A stretch of 64,000 nt of DNA from UBA11663 sp049616325 (lineage in GTDB: Bacteria; Bacteroidota; Bacteroidia; Flavobacteriales_D; Sanyastnellaceae). Location of the stretch: contig JBMZHG010000004.1 of assembly GCA_049616325.1 (NCBI GenBank), forward strand, positions 1 through 64,000, read 5' to 3'. A model generated the notes under the pieces. It was given only the letters and a program-made list of their open reading frames with translations. It searched no databases and had not been told where the DNA came from. The translations under genes and the position numbers were made by a program. Below, in pieces: positions 1 to 7,304 of this stretch (within the stretch, counting starts at the first letter, position 1; each line of letters begins with the position of its first letter).

Positions 1-36
1 TCAATGAATCTTGGTTCTGTGAAAAGACGAGCCGAG

Positions 37-564
37 TTAAGTGTGGCGCATGTGGAGGGCTGCCTGCCACAAACAAATGCCTGCACAAACGCTGACGTTG
101 ATGCTCTGTTTAACCCCGTATTGCGGCATTTCCAGGACGACATCGCACGCCTGAAGCACCTCCTGGGAAACGCCCCGCACCTCGTTTCCCAGCACCAACG
201 CCCACCGCTCTTGGGGTGCGGGACTCCAATCCTGAAGGGACACGCTTTCTTCTACCTGCTCCACTGCAGCAACCTTGAATCCTTGCTGCTGAAGCTTCCG
301 TACCGCGTCAAGCGCGCTTTCATGTGCCTGCCAAGGCACGTGGGCGCTGGCGCCGAGGGCGCTCTTTAAAATGTCTCGGTGAGGAGGATGGCAGGTGATG
401 CCACACAGGTCGAGGCCGTCAATTCGAAAGGCGTCCGCGGAACGAAAGCAGGCGCCGACGTTTTGGCCGCTGCGGATGTTGTCGAGCACCAGCCGCAACG
501 ACAAACGAGAAGCCTCCCCAAATTCATGGGGTTGCACGCGTTCCCCCTTCCCCACTGACGCCAC
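37..564 (-). CDS. SpoU-family RNA 2'-O-methyltransferase
   Basis: 175 residues, a SPOUT (TrmH/SpoU) S-adenosylmethionine-dependent enzyme that would methylate a ribose 2'-OH in tRNA or rRNA. All three family motifs are visible: the N-x-R-S-x-Q-N-x-G-A-x-F-R-S-x-D block at about 28-46, V-L-G-N-E-x-x-G-V at about 123-131, and the knot-forming M-P-Q-x-G-x-x-x-S-I-N-V-S-V block at about 146-159. The protein has only the catalytic domain, without the N-terminal substrate-binding domain of TrmH/RlmB-type proteins, so the target cannot be named. The GTG start follows the TAA stop of sppA directly (TAAGTG), so the two are cotranscribed and probably translationally coupled. The family is certain; the substrate is not. 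Confidence 0.88.
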   Translation of the reverse strand: MASVGKGERVQPHEFGEASRLSLRLVLDNIRSGQNVGACFRSADAFRIDGLDLCGITCHPPHRDILKSALGASAHVPWQAHESALDAVRKLQQQGFKVAAVEQVEESVSLQDWSPAPQERWALVLGNEVRGVSQEVLQACDVVLEMPQYGVKQSINVSVCAGICLWQAALHMRHT

Positions 565-2451
565 TTAGTTGACGTGAAGCGTGAAGGGAAGGCGGGCCTG
601 GATGGGGTCTCCTGACTCGACCATGCGACGCACCTGCCACAATTCGCGAAGAAGCTCCTCTTCCACGCCCGTGAATCCGAGCGCTTGCAACCCCGCCTCG
701 ACTCCCGTGAGGTCCTCCACAAAGGCCTCGAAGGGGTCTTGGGCCTCCGGGAGGATCACGCGACGGACATCGTCGCGCTCGAGGTTGGCGAGCTCAGCAG
801 CCTTGGCCACGGCGAAGTCCAGGTCGCCAATTTCGTCAATCAGCCCGTTCTCCAGGGCATCCGCACCGGTCCACACACGACCACGTGCCAATTCTTCGAC
901 GCGCTCACGGGACATGTTTCGGCCTTCTGACACGCGCTGGGTAAACGCGTCGTAGATGTCACTTACGCTCTCGTTGATGGCTTCCAACGCGACGGCGTCT
1001 GGAGCGAACAACCCGTCGGGTTGACCGGCATGTTCGTGCAACGCCACTTCGTCAAACGTGATGCCCACGTGTTCTTCGAGCATGCCACCGAGGTTGGGAA
1101 TCATCCCAAACACTCCGATTGACCCTGTGATGGTTGTGGCGTTGGCGAAGATGTGGTCGGCTGCGCAGCTGATGTAATACCCCCCAGAGGCTGCGAGGTC
1201 GCTCATGCTCACCACAAACGGCTTCCCGGACTCCTTGAGCAGCACGGTCTCACGCCAAATCACGTCGCTTGCAAGCGCACTTCCACCCGGAGAGTTGACG
1301 CGCAACACCACAGCTTCGATGTCGTCGGCCAAGCGTGCCTCGCGCAAGGCTTCAGCGACAGTCTCTGAACCGATGGTTTCCGAATCGCCTTTGCCGCTTT
1401 CAATTCCGCCCACGGCGTAGATGACGGCGACGTTGCCTCCAAGGTTGTCCTTGTCGGAATCGGAAGCTTCGTTGTCGCTTGCATCTTCCAAGGCAGCCGT
1501 CAAGGCATCCAAGCCGCCGAGGAATCGCTCTGCAAGCGTGTACTCGCCGAGCGAGATCATTTCGGGGTCTTCGCCGTCGAGCTTGTCTCGGAGCAACGCC
1601 TCCAATTCATCTTCGTAGAGCAGGCCGTCAATCAACCCCGCATCAACCGCGTCTTGGGGATTGCGAATGGCAAGGCGGTTGGCCAAGTCGTCGAGGGTGC
1701 CTTCTTCGAGGTGGCGTGACGTCTCGACGTCCGAGCTCATGTCGATCCAAAACCCTTCGAGGAGGGCCTTGATTTGCTCGCGATTGGCTTCGCTGAAGTC
1801 CTTGCGGAGAAAGGGTTCGACCGCACTCTTGTATTTGTTGTTGGGACCTCGCACAACCGTCACGTCGATGCCGAGCTTTTCGAACATGCCGGGGTAGAAC
1901 ATGCTTTGGCTCCGAAGGCCGTTGAGGAGCATTCCCCCCTGGGGGTGAAGGTAAATTTCATCGGCAGCGGAGTTGAAGTGGAGCGCGCGTTGGCTCAATG
2001 TCTCGGCCCACGCCACCACAAACTTGTTGCTGTCTTTCAAGATCTGCAGTCCTGCACGAAGGTCCTCCATCGTGCTCGGCATCACATTGACATCGTCGAC
2101 GTTTAGAAGCACGCCCTGGATTTGGTCGTCGGCCGCGGCGCGCTCGAACGCGTCGAGAATTTGGTTCAAACCCACTTGCTGGTTGGGTTCAAGTCCGCCC
2201 GCGAGGCTGAACGAAAAGGGCACGTCGGTGCCACCGCGTTCGACGATGGTGGCGTCCAACGTGAGCTCGAGGATGTTCGCGTCGTCGAGGTCAATCTCGG
2301 CGCCGGCCATGGGATCTGCGTCCGCGAGGGCGCCAACCAGGCCTCCAATCAGGACACCCACAAAAATGAAGATGAGGACCGTCCCAGCGACCAGCAGGCC
2401 AAGCGTCGACCCGATGGCCGAGCTAAGGATGTTTTTTCCAAATGAAGACAT
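565..2451 (-). CDS. sppA: Signal peptide peptidase SppA, 67K type
   Basis: 628 residues, a membrane-anchored serine/lysine peptidase that degrades cleaved signal peptides. A single hydrophobic segment lies at about 10-40, followed by two homologous ClpP-fold halves, as in the long (67K) SppA class. The presumed catalytic Lys is in the N-terminal half (Y-K-S-A-V-E-P-F) and the Ser in the C-terminal half (L-A-A-S-G-G-Y-Y). The ATG at 2451 was chosen over longer in-frame extensions because it gives the expected N-terminus (MSSFGKNIL) and sits 5 nt behind a -7 promoter element. It diverges from folK and is followed without a gap by the SpoU gene. Confidence 0.95.
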   Translation of the reverse strand: MSSFGKNILSSAIGSTLGLLVAGTVLIFIFVGVLIGGLVGALADADPMAGAEIDLDDANILELTLDATIVERGGTDVPFSFSLAGGLEPNQQVGLNQILDAFERAAADDQIQGVLLNVDDVNVMPSTMEDLRAGLQILKDSNKFVVAWAETLSQRALHFNSAADEIYLHPQGGMLLNGLRSQSMFYPGMFEKLGIDVTVVRGPNNKYKSAVEPFLRKDFSEANREQIKALLEGFWIDMSSDVETSRHLEEGTLDDLANRLAIRNPQDAVDAGLIDGLLYEDELEALLRDKLDGEDPEMISLGEYTLAERFLGGLDALTAALEDASDNEASDSDKDNLGGNVAVIYAVGGIESGKGDSETIGSETVAEALREARLADDIEAVVLRVNSPGGSALASDVIWRETVLLKESGKPFVVSMSDLAASGGYYISCAADHIFANATTITGSIGVFGMIPNLGGMLEEHVGITFDEVALHEHAGQPDGLFAPDAVALEAINESVSDIYDAFTQRVSEGRNMSRERVEELARGRVWTGADALENGLIDEIGDLDFAVAKAAELANLERDDVRRVILPEAQDPFEAFVEDLTGVEAGLQALGFTGVEEELLRELWQVRRMVESGDPIQARLPFTLHVN

Positions 2452-2456
2452 GGCGC

Positions 2457-2464
2457 CAAAAGTA
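2457..2464 (-). promoter_or_regulatory. -7 promoter element of sppA
   Basis: TACTTTTG on the minus strand, full TAnnTTTG match, then GCGCC, then the sppA ATG. It lies in an inverted repeat with the folK element. Confidence 0.6.
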
Positions 2465-2486
2465 GGCCAAGGCTGGGGTTTAGGCC

Positions 2487-2494
2487 TACCTTCG
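2487..2494 (+). promoter_or_regulatory. -7 promoter element of folK
   Basis: TACCTTCG, 21 nt before the folK ATG. The flanks AGTAGGCC and GGCCTACC (2461-2490) make the pair of divergent boxes an inverted repeat. Confidence 0.5.
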
Positions 2495-2515
2495 GCGCCA
2501 AGGAAAGTGAAGACC

Positions 2516-3058
2516 ATGCGCACGGTGTACTTGGGGCTGGGAACGAATTTGAACGACCGAGACGGTTGGCTCGACCGAGGGTTGGCGTTGCTCGAAGAGC
2601 AGCTCGTGTCCCAACGTGCGGTGCAGGCAATGACCTTGTCGCCGAGGTACGAAACGGAAGCTTGGGGCATGGCGCCTGGCACGCCCCCGTTTCTGAACAT
2701 GGTCGTGGCCGTCGACACGGACCTGCCTCTCCCCGACCTTTTGCGTTTGGGGCTGGAAGTGGAGCGCGAATGCGGACGCGTTCGCGACCCCGAAGCGAAA
2801 AGCTACACGAATCGAACTCTGGACGTGGACGTTTTGTGCACCTCACAGGACGAAACATGGGAGGCAGACGAGGCGTCGGGGCTGGACTTGAACGTGCCGC
2901 ACCCGCGCATGATGACGCGGCGCTTTGTGTTGCAGCCCTTGGTGGATTTGGCCCCTGAATTGGTGGTGGATGGACAGGCGGTGGCGAACGCTTTGGAGGC
3001 CTGTCCCGTGGAGCCTCACGTCAAGTTGCACGTCGTTGAACCCGTGGAAAAGCGCTGA
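2516..3058 (+). CDS. folK: HPPK, folate biosynthesis pyrophosphokinase
   Basis: 180 residues. 2-Amino-4-hydroxy-6-hydroxymethyldihydropteridine diphosphokinase transfers pyrophosphate from ATP to the pterin, in the step before dihydropteroate synthase. The N-terminal YLGLGTNLNDR is the family's L-G-(S/T)-N-L-G-D-R signature and NRTLDVDVL near residue 100 is the HPPK signature with its Mg-binding Asp pair. The start ATG gives the canonical N-terminus MRTVYLGLG, and a -7 box (TACCTTCG) lies 21 nt upstream. It is first in a run with the deoxynucleoside kinase 3 nt downstream and the PH-domain pair behind it. A folK-kinase neighbourhood is, to my knowledge, common in Bacteroidota. Confidence 0.95.
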   Translation: MRTVYLGLGTNLNDRDGWLDRGLALLEEQLVSQRAVQAMTLSPRYETEAWGMAPGTPPFLNMVVAVDTDLPLPDLLRLGLEVERECGRVRDPEAKSYTNRTLDVDVLCTSQDETWEADEASGLDLNVPHPRMMTRRFVLQPLVDLAPELVVDGQAVANALEACPVEPHVKLHVVEPVEKR

Positions 3059-3061
3059 AGG

Positions 3062-3697
3062 ATGTACGCGAGCATTGCGATTGAGGGAGGCATTGGCGCC
3101 GGAAAGACCACGTTTTCGAAGTGGTTGGCGAAGGATTTGGGCGCGGAGCTGATGCTCGAGCGCTTTGAGGAGAACCCGTTCCTCGAGAAGTTTTACGAGA
3201 ATCCGGAGGCGCACGCGTTCAGCGTGGAGCTGTCGTTTTTGGCCGACCGCTACAAGCAAATGCAAGGCGCAATCAAGAGCCGCAACCTCTTTAAGCAGCG
3301 GCTGGTGGCGGATTACAGCTTTGCGAAGAGCCTGATTTTCGCGAAAGTCAACTTGCCCAAGGACGAGTTCAAGCTGTTCAATACGATGTTCCAAATGATG
3401 GCGGATCAGCTGCCGCAACCGGAAGTTGTGGCGATTCTCGACCCGGGGCGTGCGAAGCAAGAAGCCCAAATCGTCAAACGCGGCCGCGACTACGAACAAA
3501 ACCTGCCCGAAGGCTACCTCGAACGAGTCGCCAAAGGATACGCGGCGCACTACAAGCACCACCGCGGATCGCGGGTGCTGTGGGTGGACACGTCGGCGCT
3601 GGACTTTGTGGCGCGCCCGGAAGAATTGACGGTGCTGCGCGACGCCATCCTCACGCCACGCAAGCCTGGCGTGCACCGCATCAAGGTGCGTCCCTAA
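3062..3697 (+). CDS. Deoxynucleoside kinase (first of two)
   Basis: 211 residues, a dNK-family kinase that salvages deoxynucleosides to their 5'-monophosphates with ATP. Visible elements are the P-loop G-G-I-G-A-G-K-T-T at about 9-17, the E-x-x-E-E-N-P-F-L substrate-site region at about 35-44, and a lid with an R-G-R-D-Y-E stretch at about 139-144. The length is normal for the family. It starts 3 nt after folK, so it is in the same operon. A second paralogue lies at 38262-38879 and differs in its base-binding region. Bacteroidota often carry two such kinases with different base preference (dA/dG versus dC), but the specificity of this one cannot be read from the sequence. Confidence 0.9.
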   Translation: MYASIAIEGGIGAGKTTFSKWLAKDLGAELMLERFEENPFLEKFYENPEAHAFSVELSFLADRYKQMQGAIKSRNLFKQRLVADYSFAKSLIFAKVNLPKDEFKLFNTMFQMMADQLPQPEVVAILDPGRAKQEAQIVKRGRDYEQNLPEGYLERVAKGYAAHYKHHRGSRVLWVDTSALDFVARPEELTVLRDAILTPRKPGVHRIKVRP

Positions 3698-3706
3698 CTT
3701 CACGGC

Positions 3707-4229
3707 ATGCCTTCGACGCCCCACTTGAAGAACGAGCTTGTCGACTTGGCGGGATGGCCAGAATTGAACGAGGTTGACCTTGTGGCCGTTCTTCCCTCCT
3801 ACGCAAGGGCGCGTGCCGTGGTTTGGGGGAGTGTTGCGCTCGGAACGGGACTGGTCGTGGCTGGTCCGCTGACCGCCATTGCCGTGTGGGGCGACGACGC
3901 ACCGCCGTGGCAGCTTTGGGTCCTTTTGGGGGGCGTTTGGGCGTTGGGGACTTGAAGAATGGAAGGGTTGGCCGTTGCGCGGATACCTTGTCCGGGAACA
4001 CGACGTGGTGTACCGCAGCGGATGGTGGTCGCGCACCGTTGTGGCTGTGCCGTTTTCACGCATCCAACACAGCGAAATCCAGCAAGGACCTCTGGGGCGG
4101 TGGCTGGGGTACTGCACCTTGAAACTCTACACGGCAGGCGCCGCTGGAGCCAACCTCGAAATTCCTGGACTCAGCATGGCCACGGCACGCAACATCCGTC
4201 GTTTGCTCGAAGACGGAAGCCATGACTGA
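3707..4229 (+). pseudogene. YdbS-like bacterial PH-domain membrane protein, frameshifted
   Basis: The N-terminal part (from 3707, two hydrophobic segments ending near LWVLLGG) runs into TGA at 3953-3955. The rest of the protein (E-E-W-K-G-W-P-L-R-G-Y-L-V-R-E onward, a bPH2 domain) continues in the +1 frame to 4229. Removing one G from the six-G run at 3928-3933 joins both halves into about 173 residues, the usual length of YdbS-type proteins. The 3' end overlaps the start of the YdbT-like gene by 8 bp, as in intact ydbS-ydbT pairs. The break may be a real inactivating indel, a homopolymer sequencing error, or polymerase slippage. The intact domain sequence after the break argues against old decay. 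Confidence 0.75.
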
Positions 4230-5787
4230 GACTCGGTTGGTGTTTGAAGTGCCGCGCCGCCAGCACGCCGTCGGCCTTTTCGTCCTTGTTGGGTGGCAAG
4301 CCCAAATGATGCTTCGCGCCGCTTGGCCCATCCTCATCGCGGCGTACGTGCAGCAAGAGGAGGATGCAAAGTACTTTGCTTGGGCCCTCGCAGCCGGTGC
4401 CGTGTTGACGGTGCTGGGGGCGGTGCTTCATTTTTGGCGTTTCTCCTTCAACGTCAAAGACGACAAATTCCACGTCCACAAAGGCGTTTTCGTGCGGGAG
4501 AAAATCAACATCCCCCTCGAGCGCGTCCAAGCTGTGCATGTCGAGCAAAACCTGATTCAGCGCGTTTTTGGCGTGTGTGGGCTGCGCGTCGACACGGCCG
4601 GTTCGAGCGGGTCCGAACTGCGCATCCACGCCTTGAAGTGGGACGAAGCCCGGGCCTTGCGCGAAATGCTGACCGCCGAGGAGGCCCCCGAGGAGGCTGC
4701 AGCCGAAGGCATTCGCGAGTCGGAGCAAAGGACCGCGACGCGAACGGCGCCGGGGCGCGACCCGTTGCTCGAACTCGACGTTCAAACGCTCCTGAAGGTC
4801 GGGCTCTCCCAAAACCACCTCGCCAAGGTGGCCTTTGCCATCGGCGGCCTGGTCACCTTCCAAGGCGTGGCGTGGGAGGTTGTCGCCGAGCTGTGGGCCC
4901 GAGTTCCGGGGCTTTGGCGGACGGTCCTGCTCTTCCTTTCGCCCCTCATTCTCGTGATCTCACCTTTCGTCATCGCGACCGTTGCGGTGGCGATTTCGCT
5001 GGTGACGAGCGTGCTGAAACATTGGCAAATGCGGCTTTGGGTGGAAGGATCTCGAGCCAAACGCACGGCCGCCCTTCACCTCACGCAAGGCCTTCTCAAC
5101 CGTCAGTCGATGCAAATTCCTTTGCACAAAGTGCAGTGGGTGATGTGGGAGAGCACGTGGATTCGGCGCTTGTTCTCCATGGACACCGTCCACATTCGGC
5201 AGGCCGCGGCGGGCGGGGCTGTGGATTCGAGCCAGGCCGGAAACGGGGGGATGGACGGCGGAGGCATGAAAATGGGGATTCCGGCGATGAATTCGGAACG
5301 GACGAGGCGCCTTGAGGCCCTCCTGTTCCCCTCCTGGCCGGAGCGCAGGCTGGTGACGTTGCGGCCGGTGAAGTACGCGTTTTGGATTCGGTGGGGGAAG
5401 CGCGGGCTGATGTTGACGCCCCTGGCGGTCGGCGCGGGGTGGGCGCTTGGGCTCGGATGGGGCGTGGCCGTGGGCGCGATGTGTTGGAGCTGGGTCGGTT
5501 GGCTGTCCAGCAAGGTCCACCGCGGGCAGTGGGCCACCACGGACGGACGCCACGTAAGCGCCCACCGAGGTTGGCTCTTCCGCCGGCGCGTGATGGTCGA
5601 CTGTACCAAACTCCAGGCCGTCCAACTCACCCAAAACCGGATCCACGCCCGACGCGGCGTCGCCCACCTGACCTTTCACACGTCTTCAGGGGTCGCCCAA
5701 CTGAACTACCTCTCCATCGACGTGGCGCGTGACTTGCGTGACCTCGCCATGTCCCGGGTCGTTTCGCACGACGGCCCTTGGATGTAG
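4222..5787 (+). CDS. YdbT-like PH-domain membrane protein
   Basis: 521 residues, an integral inner-membrane protein with repeated pairs of transmembrane helices followed by bacterial PH (bPH2, YdbT-type) domains. One module is at about 10-150, with the PH stretch F-H-V-H-K-G-V-F and the R-V-Q-A-V-H-V-E-Q-N motif. Another is around 190-320, and a third at about 390-510 ends with L-Q-A-V-Q-L-T-Q-N. YdbS/YdbT pairs are widespread membrane proteins without a firm molecular role; some are implicated in stress or lantibiotic tolerance. An acidic/Arg-rich linker lies at about 153-185. It is last in the folK operon; a weak hairpin follows. Confidence 0.85.
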   Translation: MTETRLVFEVPRRQHAVGLFVLVGWQAQMMLRAAWPILIAAYVQQEEDAKYFAWALAAGAVLTVLGAVLHFWRFSFNVKDDKFHVHKGVFVREKINIPLERVQAVHVEQNLIQRVFGVCGLRVDTAGSSGSELRIHALKWDEARALREMLTAEEAPEEAAAEGIRESEQRTATRTAPGRDPLLELDVQTLLKVGLSQNHLAKVAFAIGGLVTFQGVAWEVVAELWARVPGLWRTVLLFLSPLILVISPFVIATVAVAISLVTSVLKHWQMRLWVEGSRAKRTAALHLTQGLLNRQSMQIPLHKVQWVMWESTWIRRLFSMDTVHIRQAAAGGAVDSSQAGNGGMDGGGMKMGIPAMNSERTRRLEALLFPSWPERRLVTLRPVKYAFWIRWGKRGLMLTPLAVGAGWALGLGWGVAVGAMCWSWVGWLSSKVHRGQWATTDGRHVSAHRGWLFRRRVMVDCTKLQAVQLTQNRIHARRGVAHLTFHTSSGVAQLNYLSIDVARDLRDLAMSRVVSHDGPWM

Positions 5788-5796
5788 GCCCTTCCA

Positions 5797-5817
5797 AGAC
5801 GGGAACAGAACCCGTCT
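5797..5817 (+). terminator. Hairpin after the folK-ydbT operon
   Basis: A 7-bp inverted repeat, AGACGGG / CCCGTCT, with a 7-nt loop starts 10 nt after the YdbT-like stop codon. No U-tract follows, so intrinsic termination is uncertain; it may only stabilise the 3' end. Confidence 0.4.
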
Positions 5818-5837
5818 CGAGCCGGGGCGGATTGCTG

Positions 5838-5845
5838 TACCTTGA
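5838..5845 (+). promoter_or_regulatory. -7 promoter element of the GH109 gene
   Basis: TACCTTGA, a match to the Bacteroidota -7 consensus TAnnTTTG at 7 of 8 or 6 of 8 positions depending on alignment. It lies 5 nt (ACGGC) before the ATG at 5851. This supports that ATG over the in-frame TTG at 5842 and predicts a leaderless message. Confidence 0.6.
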
Positions 5846-5850
5846 ACGGC

Positions 5851-7263
5851 ATGAAGCGAAGCGACTTTCTCAAATTCAGTGGCCTGCTCGGCGGCGGCCT
5901 GCTCGGCGGCTTGGGCCTCTCCTCCTGCACGCCCAAATCCCAAGAAAGCGACATCCCCATGGGCCCTGAATGGTCGACCGTCACGGGGTCGATGATGAAC
6001 CACGCTGCGCCGGCGATCCCCAAGGTTCGCGTCGCGATGTTGGGACTCGGCAACCGAGGCAGCTCCCTGATTGAAATGCTCGAGTGGCTTGTGACCCAAG
6101 GGCACGCGGAAATCACGGCGCTTTGCGACGTGCAAGCACCCTACGTCGCACGCGCCGCCGAAAAAGTCGCGACCTTTCAATCGTCCGCTCCCCTCCTGCT
6201 CGACGACGCTTCGGGCGAAGCGTGGCGTCAAGCGTGCAACCCCGAGGTCGCCGACCTCGTCGTCATCGCCACGCCGTGGCACATGCACACCCCCATGGCC
6301 CTGCACGCCATGGAGCAAGGATTGCACGCCGCATCCGAGGTGCCAATTGCGTATACCGAGGCGGATTGCCTCGCGTTGGTGCAGACCTCGGAGCGCACAG
6401 GCAAGCATTGCATCATGCTCGAGAACTGCTGCTACAACGGCGAGGAGCTGTGGCTGCTGAACATGGTCAAGCAGGGGGTGTTTGGGGACCTGACGCACGC
6501 GGAGTGCGCCTACCTGCACGACTTGCGGGCCCTGCTTCTCGACGCGACGTATTACCACAACCGGTGGCGCCTCCGCGAGCACCTCGAGCGCGACGGGAAC
6601 TTGTACACCACCCACGGGCTTGGGCCGGTGTGCATGTACATGGACGTGCTGCGCGGCGACAACCTCAGCCACCTCGTGTCGATGAGCTCCAAAGAAGCCG
6701 CGCTGTCCAAGGCGCTTCGGGAAGCTGACGACCCCGAGCTCCAAGCCCTGGCCCCTCAAGTCAAGTGCGGCGACGTCAACACCACGTTAATCCGGACGAC
6801 GCAGGGCAAGAGCATCCTGCTTCAGTTTGACACGCACACGGGCCGCCCCTACTCCCGCCTCAACAAACTGTGCGGCACCGGTGCCACCCACTACGGCTAC
6901 CCGTCGCGCCTGTACCTCGACCACGGTCCGACCTGGGATTGGCACCGCTGGCAAGACGACGACGCGTACGGCCAAGCCCGAGCCGAGTACGACCACCCGC
7001 TGTGGGCGAGCCTGAAGGAAGGAATCACCGCCAACCAACAAGGCCACGGGGGCATGGACTTTGTCATGATGTACAGGCTCATTCGTTGTTTGAACGAGGG
7101 GGTTGCGCTGGATTTGAGCGTGTACGACGGGGCATTGTGGAGCCTCGTTGGGGTGTTGAGCGAGCGATCTGTGTCCGACGGAAACCGGCGGGTTGACGTG
7201 CCAGACGTCAGCGGAGGAAGCTGGGCTTCCAAGGCCGAGCATCCCGTTTTTCGAACGGTTTGA
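5851..7263 (+). CDS. GH109-type Gfo/Idh/MocA protein, Tat/lipoprotein signal
   Basis: 470 residues. It resembles glycoside hydrolase family 109 (NAD-dependent alpha-N-acetylgalactosaminidase), which is built on the Gfo/Idh/MocA oxidoreductase fold. The N-terminus MKRSDFLK is Tat-like and runs into a Gly/Leu-rich segment with a lipobox L-S-S-C, so export as a lipoprotein is likely. A Rossmann motif (A-M-L-G-L-G-N-R-G) is at about 63-71. Family-typical blocks follow: M-L-E-N-C-C-Y-N, N-L-Y-T-T-H-G-L-G-P-V, and G-G-M-D-F-V-M-M-Y-R-L near the C-terminus. Length and order fit GH109. Activity on GalNAc glycans is inferred from the family; other anchored Gfo/Idh/MocA enzymes remain possible. Confidence 0.82.
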   Translation: MKRSDFLKFSGLLGGGLLGGLGLSSCTPKSQESDIPMGPEWSTVTGSMMNHAAPAIPKVRVAMLGLGNRGSSLIEMLEWLVTQGHAEITALCDVQAPYVARAAEKVATFQSSAPLLLDDASGEAWRQACNPEVADLVVIATPWHMHTPMALHAMEQGLHAASEVPIAYTEADCLALVQTSERTGKHCIMLENCCYNGEELWLLNMVKQGVFGDLTHAECAYLHDLRALLLDATYYHNRWRLREHLERDGNLYTTHGLGPVCMYMDVLRGDNLSHLVSMSSKEAALSKALREADDPELQALAPQVKCGDVNTTLIRTTQGKSILLQFDTHTGRPYSRLNKLCGTGATHYGYPSRLYLDHGPTWDWHRWQDDDAYGQARAEYDHPLWASLKEGITANQQGHGGMDFVMMYRLIRCLNEGVALDLSVYDGALWSLVGVLSERSVSDGNRRVDVPDVSGGSWASKAEHPVFRTV

Positions 7264-7265
7264 AT

Positions 7266-7299
7266 GCGCTCGGAATTCTCCAACACCGAGCCTATTTTT
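7266..7299 (+). terminator. Hairpin plus T-tract overlapping the next promoter
   Basis: GCTCGG (7268-7273) pairs with CCGAGC (7286-7291) across a 12-nt loop and is followed by CTATTTTTC. This is a plausible weak intrinsic terminator for the GH109 gene. Its T-tract is also the TATTTTTC -7 element of the next gene. Confidence 0.4.
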
Positions 7300-7300
7300 C
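7293..7300 (+). promoter_or_regulatory. -7 promoter element of the IgGFc/CHU_C protein gene
   Basis: TATTTTTC (7 of 8 to TAnnTTTG) ends 4 nt (AGCC) before the ATG at 7305. It predicts a leaderless transcript and selects this ATG over an upstream in-frame codon at 7260. Confidence 0.6.
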
Positions 7301-7304
7301 AGCC

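Noticed and set aside
1..36. Possible end of another gene at the left edge
   Set aside because: Too short to support any frame; only a TCA triplet at position 1 could be a reverse stop codon, which is not evidence.
3921..3960. Programmed frameshift as the explanation for the split YdbS-like gene
   Set aside because: The required shift is +1 (skip one base) at a G run; no known +1 stimulatory context is visible, so an indel or sequence error is simpler. Not excluded.
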